From Phenylobacterium sp. (GTDB taxonomy: Bacteria > Pseudomonadota > Alphaproteobacteria > Caulobacterales > Caulobacteraceae), in NCBI RefSeq assembly GCF_004297125.1, contig NZ_SCVD01000020.1, forward strand, positions 1 through 64,000: a stretch of DNA of 64,000 nt, written 5' to 3'. The notes under the pieces are model-generated. The model searched no databases. It saw only the letters and a list, made by a program, of their open reading frames with translations, and was not told the origin of the DNA. Positions 39,052 through 49,510 of the stretch are shown here, in pieces. How positions within the stretch are numbered: position 1 is the stretch's first letter; the number at the start of each line of letters is the position of its first letter. A program made the translations under genes and the position numbers.

Positions 39052-39929
39052 CCGAGGGCGCAGAGCAGCAGGCCCACCGCCGTCAGCCCGCCGCCGATCC
39101 ACTGGCGTGGCCGCAGCTTCTCGCGGAACAGCTTGCGGCCCACGGCGGCGGCGATCGGCCCTTCGATCAGGCCCACCGCCCGCACCGGCGCGGCCGGCGC
39201 CAGCGCGAGCGCGCCGAACCAGCAGGCCGACGCCGCGGAGCCGAAGAACCCCGCCGCCAAGGAGGACTTCCAGCTCCCGGTCACCGACCTGAGCGCCTGC
39301 GGCCGCGTGATCGCCAGGATGGAGGTCAGCACCAGCGACTGCATAGCCTGGGCGACCACGAGGGCCGCGCTCGAGGAGAACAGCGGGTGTTGGGGATCGA
39401 GGGATTGCCCGGCCTCGCGGAAGCCGTTGAAGGCGACGGCGAACGCCGCGCCGGACGCGAGGCCCAGCAGCCCGCCGACCAGGTCGGCGCGGCCGTGCCC
39501 CCGCCGGGGCCAGGACAACACCAGCAGTCCCAGCGTCGCCACCGCCACGCCCGCCCAAACGCCGCCGCTCAGTCGGTCGCCCAGCACCAGCCAGCCCATG
39601 ATCGCCGCCAGCGGGAGGGACGACTGCTGCAGCATGGTCGCCACGGCGAATCCCGACCGGCTCATGGCCATCAGCAGGATCGCAGTGGCTGTCACCTGGC
39701 TGATCGCGCCGATGATCGCGCCCGACCAGAACGGAGCGCCCCAGTGCGGTGTGGCGCCGGAGTTCAGCAGGGCGGCGACGGCGAAGATCGCGATCGAGAA
39801 GGGCAGGCCGAACAGGAAGCGCACCAGGGTGGCGCCCCAGGGGCCGGCGTCTTCCACCAGCCCGCGCTGCATGGCGTTGCGCGCCACCTGGAGCGGCGCG
39901 GCCACCAGGGTCAGGAGTATCCAGAGCAT
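39048..39929 (-). CDS. EamA/DMT family transporter
   Basis: The 293-residue protein has about ten helices in two EamA repeats: LVRFLFGLPFSIAIF and later VRAVGLIEGPIAAAVGRKLFREKLRPRQWIGGGLTAVGLLL. Such proteins export small metabolites or drugs; the substrate is unknown. I start at ATG 39929, where the hydrophobic sequence begins; the frame to 39980 would extend into the REP-like repeat. Confidence 0.85.
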   Translation of the reverse strand: MLWILLTLVAAPLQVARNAMQRGLVEDAGPWGATLVRFLFGLPFSIAIFAVAALLNSGATPHWGAPFWSGAIIGAISQVTATAILLMAMSRSGFAVATMLQQSSLPLAAIMGWLVLGDRLSGGVWAGVAVATLGLLVLSWPRRGHGRADLVGGLLGLASGAAFAVAFNGFREAGQSLDPQHPLFSSSAALVVAQAMQSLVLTSILAITRPQALRSVTGSWKSSLAAGFFGSAASACWFGALALAPAAPVRAVGLIEGPIAAAVGRKLFREKLRPRQWIGGGLTAVGLLLCALG

Positions 39930-39934
39930 TCCGG

Positions 39935-40060
39935 TGTCATCCCGGTTTTCGCGCAGCGAAAGACCGGGACACACACGCACCTGACGGTACGCGCGAACCC
40001 ACGACGATCGGGCGCTTATGGGTCCCGGACAAGCCGCCTATGCGGCTTTCCGGGATGACA
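39935..40060. repeat. REP/BIME-like two-hairpin intergenic element
   Basis: The 126-base element is bounded by TGTCATCCCGG (39935-39945) and its exact complement CCGGGATGACA (40050-40060). Each end folds alone: TCCCGGT...ACCGGGA around TTCGC/GCGAA (39940-39968), and TCCCGGA...TCCGGGA around AAGCCGC-CTAT-GCGGCTT (40023-40055). This matches the style of dispersed intergenic palindromes in Caulobacterales. It lies between leuA and the EamA gene, where it may stabilise or terminate mRNA. Confidence 0.75.
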
Positions 40061-40082
40061 AATTTTGTGAGTGGTTCGGGTT

Positions 40083-41675
40083 CTAGAACCCGCTGGCGAC
40101 CTTGCCCGGCGCGCTCTTTTCCTTCCTCGCGAAGAGGTTGTTGAGCGCGTTGACATAGGCCTTGGCCGAGGCGGTGAGCGTGTCCGTGTCCGCCGCCGAG
40201 CCGGTGGCGATGCGGCCGTCGTCCTCGAGCCGGACCGAGACCTGGGCCTGGGCGTCGGTGCCCTCGGTCACCGCGTGCACCTGGAAGAGGCGCAGGATGG
40301 CGTCGTGCGGCACCACCGCGTGGATGGCGTTGAACACCGCGTCCACGGGGCCGTCGCCGGTGGCGTTGGCCGACTTCTCGACACCGTCGATGGTCACCGT
40401 CAGGAAGGCCTCCTGCGGCCCCTCGGTGCCGGCGATCACCCGCAGGTGCTTCACCTGGACCTTGTCGGCGCTGGAGGCCAGGGCGTCGTCCACCAGGGCG
40501 ATGATGTCGTCGTCGAAGACGTGCTTCTTCTTGTCGGCCAGGTCCTTGAAGCGCTGGAACGCCTCGTTGAGCGCGTTCTGGCCCAGTTCGTAGCCCAGGT
40601 CCTTCAGCTTCTCGCGGAAGGCGTGGCGGCCCGAGTGCTTGCCCATGACCAGGTTCGAGGAGCCCTGCCCCACGTCCTCGGGCTGCATGATCTCGTAGGT
40701 GCCGCGGTCCTTCAGCATCCCGTCCTGGTGGATGCCGCTCTCGTGGGCGAAGGCGTTCTTGCCGACGATCGCCTTGTTGAACTGGACCGGGAAGCCGGTG
40801 ATCGCCGAGACGTAGCGGCTGGCCCGGGTGATGTGCTGGGTCTCGATGCCGGTGAAGAACGGCAGGGTGTCGCCGCGGACCCGCAGGGCCATGACGATCT
40901 CTTCCAGCGCCGCGTTGCCGGCCCGCTCGCCGATGCCGTTGACCGCCACCTCGACCTGGCGCGCGCCGCCCTGGACCCCGGCCAGGCTGTTGGCGACCGC
41001 CAGGCCCAGGTCGTTGTGGCAGTGAGTGGAGAAGATGACGGTGTCGGCGCGGTCCACGTTGGCGATGATGTCGCGGAACATCTCGGCATACTCGGACGGA
41101 TAGCTGTAGCCCACCGTGTCCGGCAGGTTGATGGTGGTGGCGCCGGCGCGGATCGCGGCATCGACGCAGCGGCGCAGGAAGTCCTGCTCCGTGCGCGTGG
41201 CGTCCTGGGCCGACCACTCCACGTCGCCGCACAGGTTGCGGGCATGGGTCACCGACTTGGTGATCATCTCCAGGATGTCTTCCTGGCTGGCGTGCAGGAT
41301 GTGGTCGCGGTGGCTGGGGCTGGTGGACAGGAAGGTGTGGATCCGGCCACGCTTGGCCTTCCTTACCGCCTCGGCGCAGCGTTCGATATCGGCCATGCCG
41401 GCGCGGGCCAGGCCACATACGATGCTTTCCGTCACGATCTCGGAGATGGCGCGGACGGCCTCGAAGTCGCCGTTCGAGGCGATCGGGAAGCCGGCCTCGA
41501 TCACGTCGACCTTCATGTCCTCGAGGATCTTCGCGAGTTCCAGCTTCTCGTCGTGCGACATGGAGGCGCCGGGCGACTGTTCGCCGTCGCGCATGGTGGT
41601 GTCGAAGACGATGACGCGGTCGCGCTCGGACGCGGTGGACGGGGCCGAAGCGGAATCGGTTACGGGAGCGGTCAT
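40083..41675 (-). CDS. leuA: 2-isopropylmalate synthase LeuA
   Basis: This enzyme condenses acetyl-CoA with 2-ketoisovalerate, the committed step of leucine synthesis. The 530-residue protein has the HMGL-like barrel (FDTTMRDGEQSPG, HCHNDLGLAVANSLAG with metal-binding His, NGIGERAGNAALEE) and a C-terminal regulatory domain (about 395-520) of the leucine-binding type. I start at ATG 41675. Upstream lies a leucine-rich leader ORF with alternative RNA stems. A perfect 16-base palindrome spans the stop (40077-40092). Confidence 0.97.
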   Translation of the reverse strand: MTAPVTDSASAPSTASERDRVIVFDTTMRDGEQSPGASMSHDEKLELAKILEDMKVDVIEAGFPIASNGDFEAVRAISEIVTESIVCGLARAGMADIERCAEAVRKAKRGRIHTFLSTSPSHRDHILHASQEDILEMITKSVTHARNLCGDVEWSAQDATRTEQDFLRRCVDAAIRAGATTINLPDTVGYSYPSEYAEMFRDIIANVDRADTVIFSTHCHNDLGLAVANSLAGVQGGARQVEVAVNGIGERAGNAALEEIVMALRVRGDTLPFFTGIETQHITRASRYVSAITGFPVQFNKAIVGKNAFAHESGIHQDGMLKDRGTYEIMQPEDVGQGSSNLVMGKHSGRHAFREKLKDLGYELGQNALNEAFQRFKDLADKKKHVFDDDIIALVDDALASSADKVQVKHLRVIAGTEGPQEAFLTVTIDGVEKSANATGDGPVDAVFNAIHAVVPHDAILRLFQVHAVTEGTDAQAQVSVRLEDDGRIATGSAADTDTLTASAKAYVNALNNLFARKEKSAPGKVASGF

Positions 41676-41686
41676 TTCTCTGGGTC

Positions 41687-41826
41687 TCTTCGCGATGTTC
41701 AGTTCTGGGGACGGAGGTGTCAGACCCCTGGTCGCCCGGCCGCGAAGATGCGCGTGCCTAGAGAGGCGCCCAGGGGCGGCTAAGCCCCAGCGAGAGAAGA
41801 AGCAGGCTGTCGAGCCGCGTGCGCAT
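41687..41826 (-). promoter_or_regulatory. Putative leucine attenuator upstream of leuA
   Basis: The region between leader ORF and leuA has mutually exclusive pairings. A (41784-41788) pairs with B (41773-41777); B (41770-41776) pairs with C (41725-41731), seven perfect bases; C pairs weakly with D (41705-41710). Eight bases at 41741-41748 also pair perfectly with 41687-41694, next to the leuA start. A U-rich terminator tail is absent, so control could be by hiding the ribosome site. Confidence 0.7.
41758..41826 (-). CDS. leuL: Leucine-rich leader peptide of leuA (22 residues)
   Basis: The ATG at 41824-41826 opens a 22-codon frame ending TAG at 41758-41760. Eight of the 22 codons are leucine, including four in a row (CTG CTT CTT CTC, residues 8-11), followed by SLGL. 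Segment A of the attenuator overlaps codons 13-15. Charged or stalled ribosomes would thus choose among the RNA structures. The ribosome site is weak. Name by analogy; no homologue search was possible. Confidence 0.7.
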   Translation of the reverse strand: MRTRLDSLLLLSLGLSRPWAPL

Positions 41827-41884
41827 GGCGCTGCATCTACAGAAACGACGACGCCGCCGCAAGCATCTTGCGCCCGACGCGGCT

Positions 41885-42502
41885 TTAAGCCGCCTCTTCG
41901 GCAAGAACCTTGCCGACCGCGGGCCGAGCCCGGATCCGCTCCCGGTGTTCGTAGACCTTGGGGAATTTCCGCGGATCGACCCCGTCGCCCTCGAGCCAGT
42001 CGGCCACGGTGAAGAGATAGCCGTCGCAGATCGAGAACGCCTCGCCCAGCACGTAGGGGCCCTTGAGGAACTCGTCCTCGATGAGCTGGAAGCAGGCGCC
42101 CACGGTCTGCGGGACCTTGCGGCGCATGTCCTCGAACGAGCTCTCCTCGTCGGCCCAGCGGTAGCCCCGGTGGCGGTGGGCGTGGGCCACGTGGACGGTG
42201 GAGGCGAGATAGCTGTTGAACGCCTGGGCCTGGGCGAAGGCCCACGGATCGGTCGGCGCCAGCTTCGCTTGCGGAAATGTCTGGGCGATCCAGGCCAGGA
42301 TCGCGACGTTCTCGGTCAGCACGCCCTGCTCCGTGACCAGCGCCGGAACGCGCCCCTTGGGATTGATGGCCAGGTACTCGGGCTTGAGCTGCTCGCCTGC
42401 CCGGACGTTGGTGCGCACGGCCTCGTAGTCGGCGCCCGCCTCCTCCAGCGCAATGTGCGAGGCCAGCGAACACGAGCCCAGCGAATAGAACAGACGGATC
42501 AT
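41885..42502 (-). CDS. Glutathione S-transferase family protein, beta-class-like
   Basis: The 205-residue protein has a thioredoxin-like N-terminal domain with YSLGSCSLASHIALEEAGADYEAV, where Cys11 fits the beta-class cysteine, and NPKGRVPALVTEQGVLTENVAIL for glutathione binding. The C-terminal helical domain follows. It conjugates or reduces using glutathione. I use ATG 42502; a longer frame reaching 43033 is a shadow of the next gene. It is coupled by ATGA to the upstream TVP38 gene. Confidence 0.9.
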   Translation of the reverse strand: MIRLFYSLGSCSLASHIALEEAGADYEAVRTNVRAGEQLKPEYLAINPKGRVPALVTEQGVLTENVAILAWIAQTFPQAKLAPTDPWAFAQAQAFNSYLASTVHVAHAHRHRGYRWADEESSFEDMRRKVPQTVGACFQLIEDEFLKGPYVLGEAFSICDGYLFTVADWLEGDGVDPRKFPKVYEHRERIRARPAVGKVLAEEAA

Positions 42503-43206
42503 TCCTCTCCCTTTCCCCGTCGCTGCAGCCAGCGCCGTGCGAACCACCCAATGGCCAGCCATATGGCGGCGACGGCGACCAGTTCCACCCAGTGGCCGGC
42601 GATCTCGCCCTTCATCAGCTGGACGATCGACGCGCCCGCGGAAGCCGTGAGCGCGATCTTCGGGACGATGCCGATGCCCGTCCCGGCGATGAAATGCAGC
42701 GCCCGCATGGGGGTCACCCCGGCCGCCATGTTGACGACGATGAACGGCGCCGAGGGCACCAGCCGCACGATCAGGCTGGCCAGGAACCCGTTCTGGCCGA
42801 CCAGCCGCATGAACCGCCGCACGCCGTCGCCCGAGAACCGCTCCAGCACTCGCGCGCCGGCGCTGCGCCCCAGGTAGAAGCCGACCAGCGCCGAGACCAT
42901 GGTGCCGATCCAGCTGTAGGCCGCGCCGAGTTGCGGTCCGAAGGCCACCACCGCGGCGGCGATCAGCACGATCTGTGGCGTGCCGACGAAGGCCAGGGCG
43001 GCGAAGGCCGCGACGGCCACCGGCAACGACCACGGCCCCCGCGCCGCGCCGAGCCAGCCCTCCAGCGTCCGCTCGCCGTCAAAGCCCAGGAACTGGGCCC
43101 CGAAGAAGAAGACTACCCCCACCCCGCCGAACAGCACGAACGAGACCAGCAGCGAGCGCCACGCCTGGGCGTCGAGGTTCGACAGGAAGGCGAATATCCG
43201 GCGCAT
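42499..43206 (-). CDS. TVP38/TMEM64 (VTT/DedA-like) membrane protein
   Basis: The 235-residue protein has about five to six helices and the VTT domain motif IGTMVSALVGFYLGRSAGARVLERF followed by FLASLIVRLVPSAPFIVVNMAAG. Members are lipid scramblase-like or envelope proteins. It overlaps the GST gene by four bases. The 122 bases to the RTX gene carry a perfect palindrome. Confidence 0.88.
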   Translation of the reverse strand: MRRIFAFLSNLDAQAWRSLLVSFVLFGGVGVVFFFGAQFLGFDGERTLEGWLGAARGPWSLPVAVAAFAALAFVGTPQIVLIAAAVVAFGPQLGAAYSWIGTMVSALVGFYLGRSAGARVLERFSGDGVRRFMRLVGQNGFLASLIVRLVPSAPFIVVNMAAGVTPMRALHFIAGTGIGIVPKIALTASAGASIVQLMKGEIAGHWVELVAVAAIWLAIGWFARRWLQRRGKGEE

Positions 43207-43271
43207 TCGGCCGGAGGGGTCGCGTGTTCGCGGGGCGCGGTCAAGAATGCTACGCTCCTGGGGCGAATTTG

Positions 43272-43295
43272 CATGTTGCGTTTTTACGCAACATG
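43272..43295. promoter_or_regulatory. Perfect 10-base inverted repeat upstream of the RTX gene
   Basis: CATGTTGCGT (43272-43281), TTTT spacer, ACGCAACATG (43286-43295). It lies between divergent genes, 34 bases before the TTG start of the RTX gene. It may be a dimeric operator or a hairpin in the 5' leader. The four-base T spacer with TTGCGT arms looks more like a protein site. No regulator gene adjoins it. Confidence 0.6.
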
Positions 43296-43328
43296 AACCA
43301 ACAAAGCGGATAAGCCTGGAGCCGTCGC

Positions 43329-45837
<2,509 letters not shown>

Positions 45838-46003
45838 CCAGGATCCGTCCGACCGGTCATTTCGAACTCGAGCAACTTCCCCGGGATTCCGCGTCTCAAC
45901 ACCGACCTGCCGCCGTTCCCGCCCCGTCCACGGGCGTTGCCCTCAGCCTGATTGGAGCGCGGCGACGAGCGGGCCATGGTGTCCAGAGCGCCGGAGCCCG
46001 AGC

Positions 46004-46936
46004 TTGAACGAAAACCCCGACGACGTTCTCGACCGAGTTCCGGTGCTCGATTCCCACATGGCCTATCGCGAGGTGGGACGCGAGGGGGCGCCGGCCGTCG
46101 TGTTCCTGCATGGCAACCCGACCTCGTCGTTCATCTGGCGGGGAATCATGCCCCACGTCGCAAGCGTGGCCCATGTCGTCGCACCGGACCTGATCGGCTT
46201 CGGCCAATCGGGCAAGCCCGACATCGCCTACCGTTTCGGCGACCATGTGGGTTACCTGGACGCCTTCCTCGACGCGCTGGAAATCCGCTCGGCCTACCTC
46301 GTCGCCCAGGATTGGGGCACGGCGCTGGCCTTCCACCTGGCGTCCCGCCGGCCGGATTTCGTGAAGGGCCTGGCGTTCATGGAGTTCATCCGGCCGTTCG
46401 CGGACTGGGACGACTTCCACCAAGTCCAGGCGGCCCGCGACACCTTCCGAAAATTCCGGACGCCGGGTGAGGGTGAGGCCCTGATCCTGGACGGCAACGC
46501 CTTCGTCGAACGGGTGCTGCCTGGGTCGATCCGGCGCACCCTCAGCGAGCACGAGATGGCGGTCTATCGCGCGCCCTTCCCCACGCGCGAGTCCAGGCTC
46601 CCCACGTGGCGGTTTCCCAACGAGCTGCCCATCGCCGGCGAGCCGGCCGATGTCCATGCTATGCTCGTGGAGGCACATCGGGCGCTGGCCGCCTCGACCT
46701 ATCCGAAACTGCTCTTCACGGGAGAGCCGGGCGCGCTGGTCTCACCCGACTTCGCGCGCACCTTCGCCGCCGGCCTCGACGGCTGCGAACTCGTCAGCCT
46801 GGGCCCAGGCGCGCACTATCTGCAGGAGGATTACCCCGACGCCATCGGCGCCGCGGTGGCGCGATGGGTCTCGTCCTGCGAGGCACGGTCGGCCGCCGGC
46901 TCGTGCCGGGCGCCGACCGTCCTCGAGGGTGGCTAG
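46004..46936 (+). CDS. dhaA: Haloalkane dehalogenase (HLD-II, DhaA-like)
   Basis: The 310-residue alpha/beta hydrolase has the halide-binding pair Asn38 (HGNPTSSFIW) and Trp104, nucleophile Asp103 (AQDWG), Glu127 in MEFIRP, and a histidine in GPGAHYLQEDYP. All correspond in spacing to DhaA residues N41, D106, W107, E130 and H272. It cleaves a carbon-halogen bond by hydrolysis. It starts at TTG with GGAG seven bases upstream. A 16-residue tail after the usual end is odd. Its stop overlaps the next convergent gene by four bases. Confidence 0.93.
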   Translation: MNENPDDVLDRVPVLDSHMAYREVGREGAPAVVFLHGNPTSSFIWRGIMPHVASVAHVVAPDLIGFGQSGKPDIAYRFGDHVGYLDAFLDALEIRSAYLVAQDWGTALAFHLASRRPDFVKGLAFMEFIRPFADWDDFHQVQAARDTFRKFRTPGEGEALILDGNAFVERVLPGSIRRTLSEHEMAVYRAPFPTRESRLPTWRFPNELPIAGEPADVHAMLVEAHRALAASTYPKLLFTGEPGALVSPDFARTFAAGLDGCELVSLGPGAHYLQEDYPDAIGAAVARWVSSCEARSAAGSCRAPTVLEGG

Positions 46937-47169
46937 TGCTTCTCGCGCCAGCCGGCCTTGGCGGCCTCCTTGGTCAGGTTGAGGCGCACCTTGTCGTCCT
47001 GGATCGTCTCCACCCAGGTGAGCGGGATCAGGTGGTGCTTGAAGCCGGAGCCGAGGTCCAGCTTGGACAGCTCGATCTCGTCACCCATCACGTGGTCCAC
47101 CTTGCCCACATGGCCGCCGTCGGACCCGACAACTTCCATGTGCTCGCGGATTTGGGAGGCCTGGATCAT
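46933..47169 (-). CDS. DUF2171 domain protein
   Basis: This 78-residue protein opens MIQASQIREHMEVVGSDGGHVGKVDHVMGDEIELSK, the DUF2171 pattern (a PRC-barrel-like small fold), and ends with HHLIPLTWVETIQDDKVRLNLTKEAA. Function unknown. I prefer ATG 47169 to ATG 47175, as the ribosome site GAGGAG is directly against the latter but six bases from the former. Confidence 0.85.
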   Translation of the reverse strand: MIQASQIREHMEVVGSDGGHVGKVDHVMGDEIELSKLDLGSGFKHHLIPLTWVETIQDDKVRLNLTKEAAKAGWREKH

Positions 47170-47222
47170 AATCATCTCCTCGTCGCTAGGGACGGGGTAA
47201 CGGGCGTCGGGCGTCAGGGTTC

Positions 47223-47399
47223 ATGGCCGAGCTGATCAACCTCAATAAGGCCCGCAAGGCCAAGGCGCGCGCCGCGGGCAAGACGCAGGCCGCCGAGAAC
47301 CGCGTACGGTTCGGCCAGACCAAGGGCGGGAAGGCCGTCGCCCGGCTCGACGCCGAGCGCGCCCGGCGCGATCTCGAGGGCAAGAAGCGCGAGGATTAG
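47223..47399 (+). CDS. DUF4169 family protein, 58 residues
   Basis: A short gene: MAELINLNKARKAKARAAGK, followed by AENRVRFGQTKGGKAVARLDAERARRDLEGKK. It is basic, helical and matches the DUF4169 pattern found in alphaproteobacteria. Function unknown. It diverges from the DUF2171 gene and shares four bases with the stop of the convergent exonuclease-fold gene. Confidence 0.85.
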   Translation: MAELINLNKARKAKARAAGKTQAAENRVRFGQTKGGKAVARLDAERARRDLEGKKRED

Positions 47400-48355
47400 G
47401 GCTGGACGACCGGCGCCAGGGTCACGACCAGCGGATAATGATCGGAGCCCAGCCAGGGACCCCGCTCCACCTTGACCGTCGACCACCCGCGCCCGGCGTA
47501 GATGTGGTCGATCGGCAGGATCGGAACGCGCCAGGCGCGACCGGACAGTTGCGCGGGCCAGGTCGCCACGGCGCGATCGCGGCGGACGAGCCCCAACGTC
47601 GTGTCCAGGCGGCGCAACTCCGCCGACCAGGGGGCCGCATTGAAGTCGCCCGTCAGGATCATCCGCTCGCGCGGCAGCCGGCCGACCACGTCCTCAAGGT
47701 CCCGGACCTGTCCCGCGACCAGAGGGCTGGTGGGCCAATCCAGGTGGGTGGTCACGATCTCGATCGGGCCGCGCGGGGTCGCATAGGTGGCGTTGACAAA
47801 GCTCAGGTCGCCGCCGGCGCGAAGCCTCGGGCGGTCCATCTTCACATACGGCTCGCGCGTGAAGATCATCAGCGAGCCGTGTGCGCCGGCGGTGCTCCAG
47901 CCCGCCCGCCTGACGAGCAGGTCGCGCAGGTCGTGGCGCGCCTCACTGACGGTCACCACGTCTGGATCCTGGGCGATCAGCCAGTCGGCGACGCGGCCGA
48001 TGTCTGCGTTGGTGCGCAGGGCGTTGATCTGGATGACCTTGATCTGACCCTCACGGTCGAAAGGCGCTTCCGATCCGTTCGACCGGGAGACCTCCGGGCC
48101 GACCAGCACGCCGCCGGCGACAATGGCCACGGCCGAGGCGACCAGGATGACGCCCCGTCCCGGCAGGCGGGTCAGGATCGCGATCACCATGCAGCCCAGC
48201 GCCACCGCCATGTAGACCGGCGCGAAATGGGCGATCAGATCCAGCCAAGGATAGAAGCCGGCTCCGTGCGACAGGACGCCGGCCAGTGCGGCGACCACAG
48301 CGCCGACCATGAGGACCGATCCGAGGCCTTGCGCCACAACGCTTCGCAAAGACAC
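47396..48355 (-). CDS. Endonuclease/exonuclease/phosphatase-fold protein with N-terminal membrane helices
   Basis: The 319-residue protein has three hydrophobic helices (about 10-30, 40-62, 68-88) and then a DNase I-like domain: IKVIQINALRTN, VVTVSEARHDL, THLDWP, ILTGDFNAAPWS and GSDHYPLVVTL, with Asp, Asn and His of the active site. It probably faces the periplasm. Related proteins act on nucleic acid, sphingolipid or polyphosphate substrates. The substrate is unknown. Confidence 0.87.
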   Translation of the reverse strand: MSLRSVVAQGLGSVLMVGAVVAALAGVLSHGAGFYPWLDLIAHFAPVYMAVALGCMVIAILTRLPGRGVILVASAVAIVAGGVLVGPEVSRSNGSEAPFDREGQIKVIQINALRTNADIGRVADWLIAQDPDVVTVSEARHDLRDLLVRRAGWSTAGAHGSLMIFTREPYVKMDRPRLRAGGDLSFVNATYATPRGPIEIVTTHLDWPTSPLVAGQVRDLEDVVGRLPRERMILTGDFNAAPWSAELRRLDTTLGLVRRDRAVATWPAQLSGRAWRVPILPIDHIYAGRGWSTVKVERGPWLGSDHYPLVVTLAPVVQP

Positions 48356-48425
48356 GCCCTACCCCCAAGCGCGGCCCGGATGGCCCCCTGGGCCCCCTCC
48401 CGCTCGAGCGTCCTGACTAGCGGTC

Positions 48426-49190
48426 CTAGGCGGCGGTGGGCAAGGCCCGGTCGCGCACGCCGGCCGGGATCGAGTCGTAGATGGTGGGCGGGGTGATGCC
48501 GAGGCGCCTGCGGGCGGCCTCCAGCGGTTCGGCCATCAGGCGTTCGTAGTCCTCGCCCAGCAGCCACTTGGCGGCCTTGCCGCGCTTGTAGCCCTGCCAG
48601 ATCGCCTTCACGTACGGCTGCGTCTTGTCCTTGCGGGCCCGCGAGGCCGCGCCAAACGCGATCAGCGCCCAGCCCAGCCCCTTGGTCTGGGCGTAGGAAA
48701 AGGCGACGAGACAGGCCTCGCCCAGGGCGTCGCGGTGATAGCCTGACAGGATGTGCCAGATGTCGTGCACGTCGCGGGTGCGGCGGCCGAACCAGGCATA
48801 GGGGTGCGGCTCGTCGATGTCGTTGCGGCCTTCACGACTGATCTCGGCCAGGCCGTCGGCGGAAAGTCGCTCGGAGCGGATGAACGTCCGATAGGCCGCG
48901 CCGACGCTGCCCTCGGGCAGGCTGTCGAGCCAGGCGTCATCCATCAGCTTGTCGGCGAACTCCTGCCGCTCGAAGGCGATGCGGCCGCCTTCCGGCGTGG
49001 TCAGCAGGCGCTGGTAGCCGTTGGCGGTCGAAGCTCCGTTCAGGGCGCGCATGATCTCGAAGACCTGGCGGGTGTCTTCCTTGTCGGCCAGCAGGCGCTG
49101 CAGCGAGCGCCAGGCATGTCCCCAGTCGAGCTTGGTCGATATGGGCCGCGGTTCGGGACGGAAATCGGTGGTGTCGGCGGTCATGGCCAT
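48426..49190 (-). CDS. coq4: Coq4 family ubiquinone biosynthesis protein
   Basis: This 254-residue protein carries the zinc-binding HDxxHx11E motif of Coq4: His142, Asp143, His146, Glu158 in DVHDIWHILSGYHRDALGE. Coq4 is a scaffold and recently reported ring-modifying protein in coenzyme Q synthesis. The length is typical. It diverges from the ribbon-helix-helix gene across 107 bases that hold an intrinsic terminator. Confidence 0.92.
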   Translation of the reverse strand: MAMTADTTDFRPEPRPISTKLDWGHAWRSLQRLLADKEDTRQVFEIMRALNGASTANGYQRLLTTPEGGRIAFERQEFADKLMDDAWLDSLPEGSVGAAYRTFIRSERLSADGLAEISREGRNDIDEPHPYAWFGRRTRDVHDIWHILSGYHRDALGEACLVAFSYAQTKGLGWALIAFGAASRARKDKTQPYVKAIWQGYKRGKAAKWLLGEDYERLMAEPLEAARRRLGITPPTIYDSIPAGVRDRALPTAA

Positions 49191-49229
49191 AGGAAGGGCA
49201 GATCCTGCGTGAGCCTATTGGGCCCAAAG

Positions 49230-49251
49230 ATGACGCCCCCGTCATTTTTTT
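49230..49251 (+). terminator. Orphan intrinsic terminator between divergent genes
   Basis: ATGACG-CCCC-CGTCAT (49230-49245) is followed by six Ts (49246-49251). It is the clearest rho-independent terminator in the window and points rightward. But no plus-strand gene lies to its left: coq4 runs the other way. It sits 46 bases upstream of the ribbon-helix-helix start. Confidence 0.75.
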
Positions 49252-49297
49252 GCAAGGGCTGGCGCAATCTAGCCGGAAGTTCGTAAACAGAGGGCGC

Positions 49298-49510
49298 ATG
49301 GCCACCCTTAAAAAGCGCTCCGTCCTGCTGTCCGGCCACGCGACCTCGATCGCGCTGGAGCCGGAGTTCTGGGCGGTGCTGGACGAGATGGCGGTGTGCC
49401 GCGGCTCCAGCCTCGCCGCCCTGATCGTCAGCATCGACCGCGGCCGGGCCGGACGCCCCCTCGCCTCGGCCTGCCGCGTGGCGGCCCTAGGGTTCGCGCG
49501 CGGGGGGTAG
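49298..49510 (+). CDS. Ribbon-helix-helix protein (RHH_4 type)
   Basis: The 70-residue protein has the pattern KRSVLLSGHATSIALEPEFWAVLDEMAVCRGSSLAALIVSIDRGR, a strand-helix-helix fold used for dimeric DNA binding. RHH_4 proteins are common in alphaproteobacteria, and targets are generally unknown. Its 3' end overlaps the convergent gene by 24 bases. Confidence 0.85.
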   Translation: MATLKKRSVLLSGHATSIALEPEFWAVLDEMAVCRGSSLAALIVSIDRGRAGRPLASACRVAALGFARGG

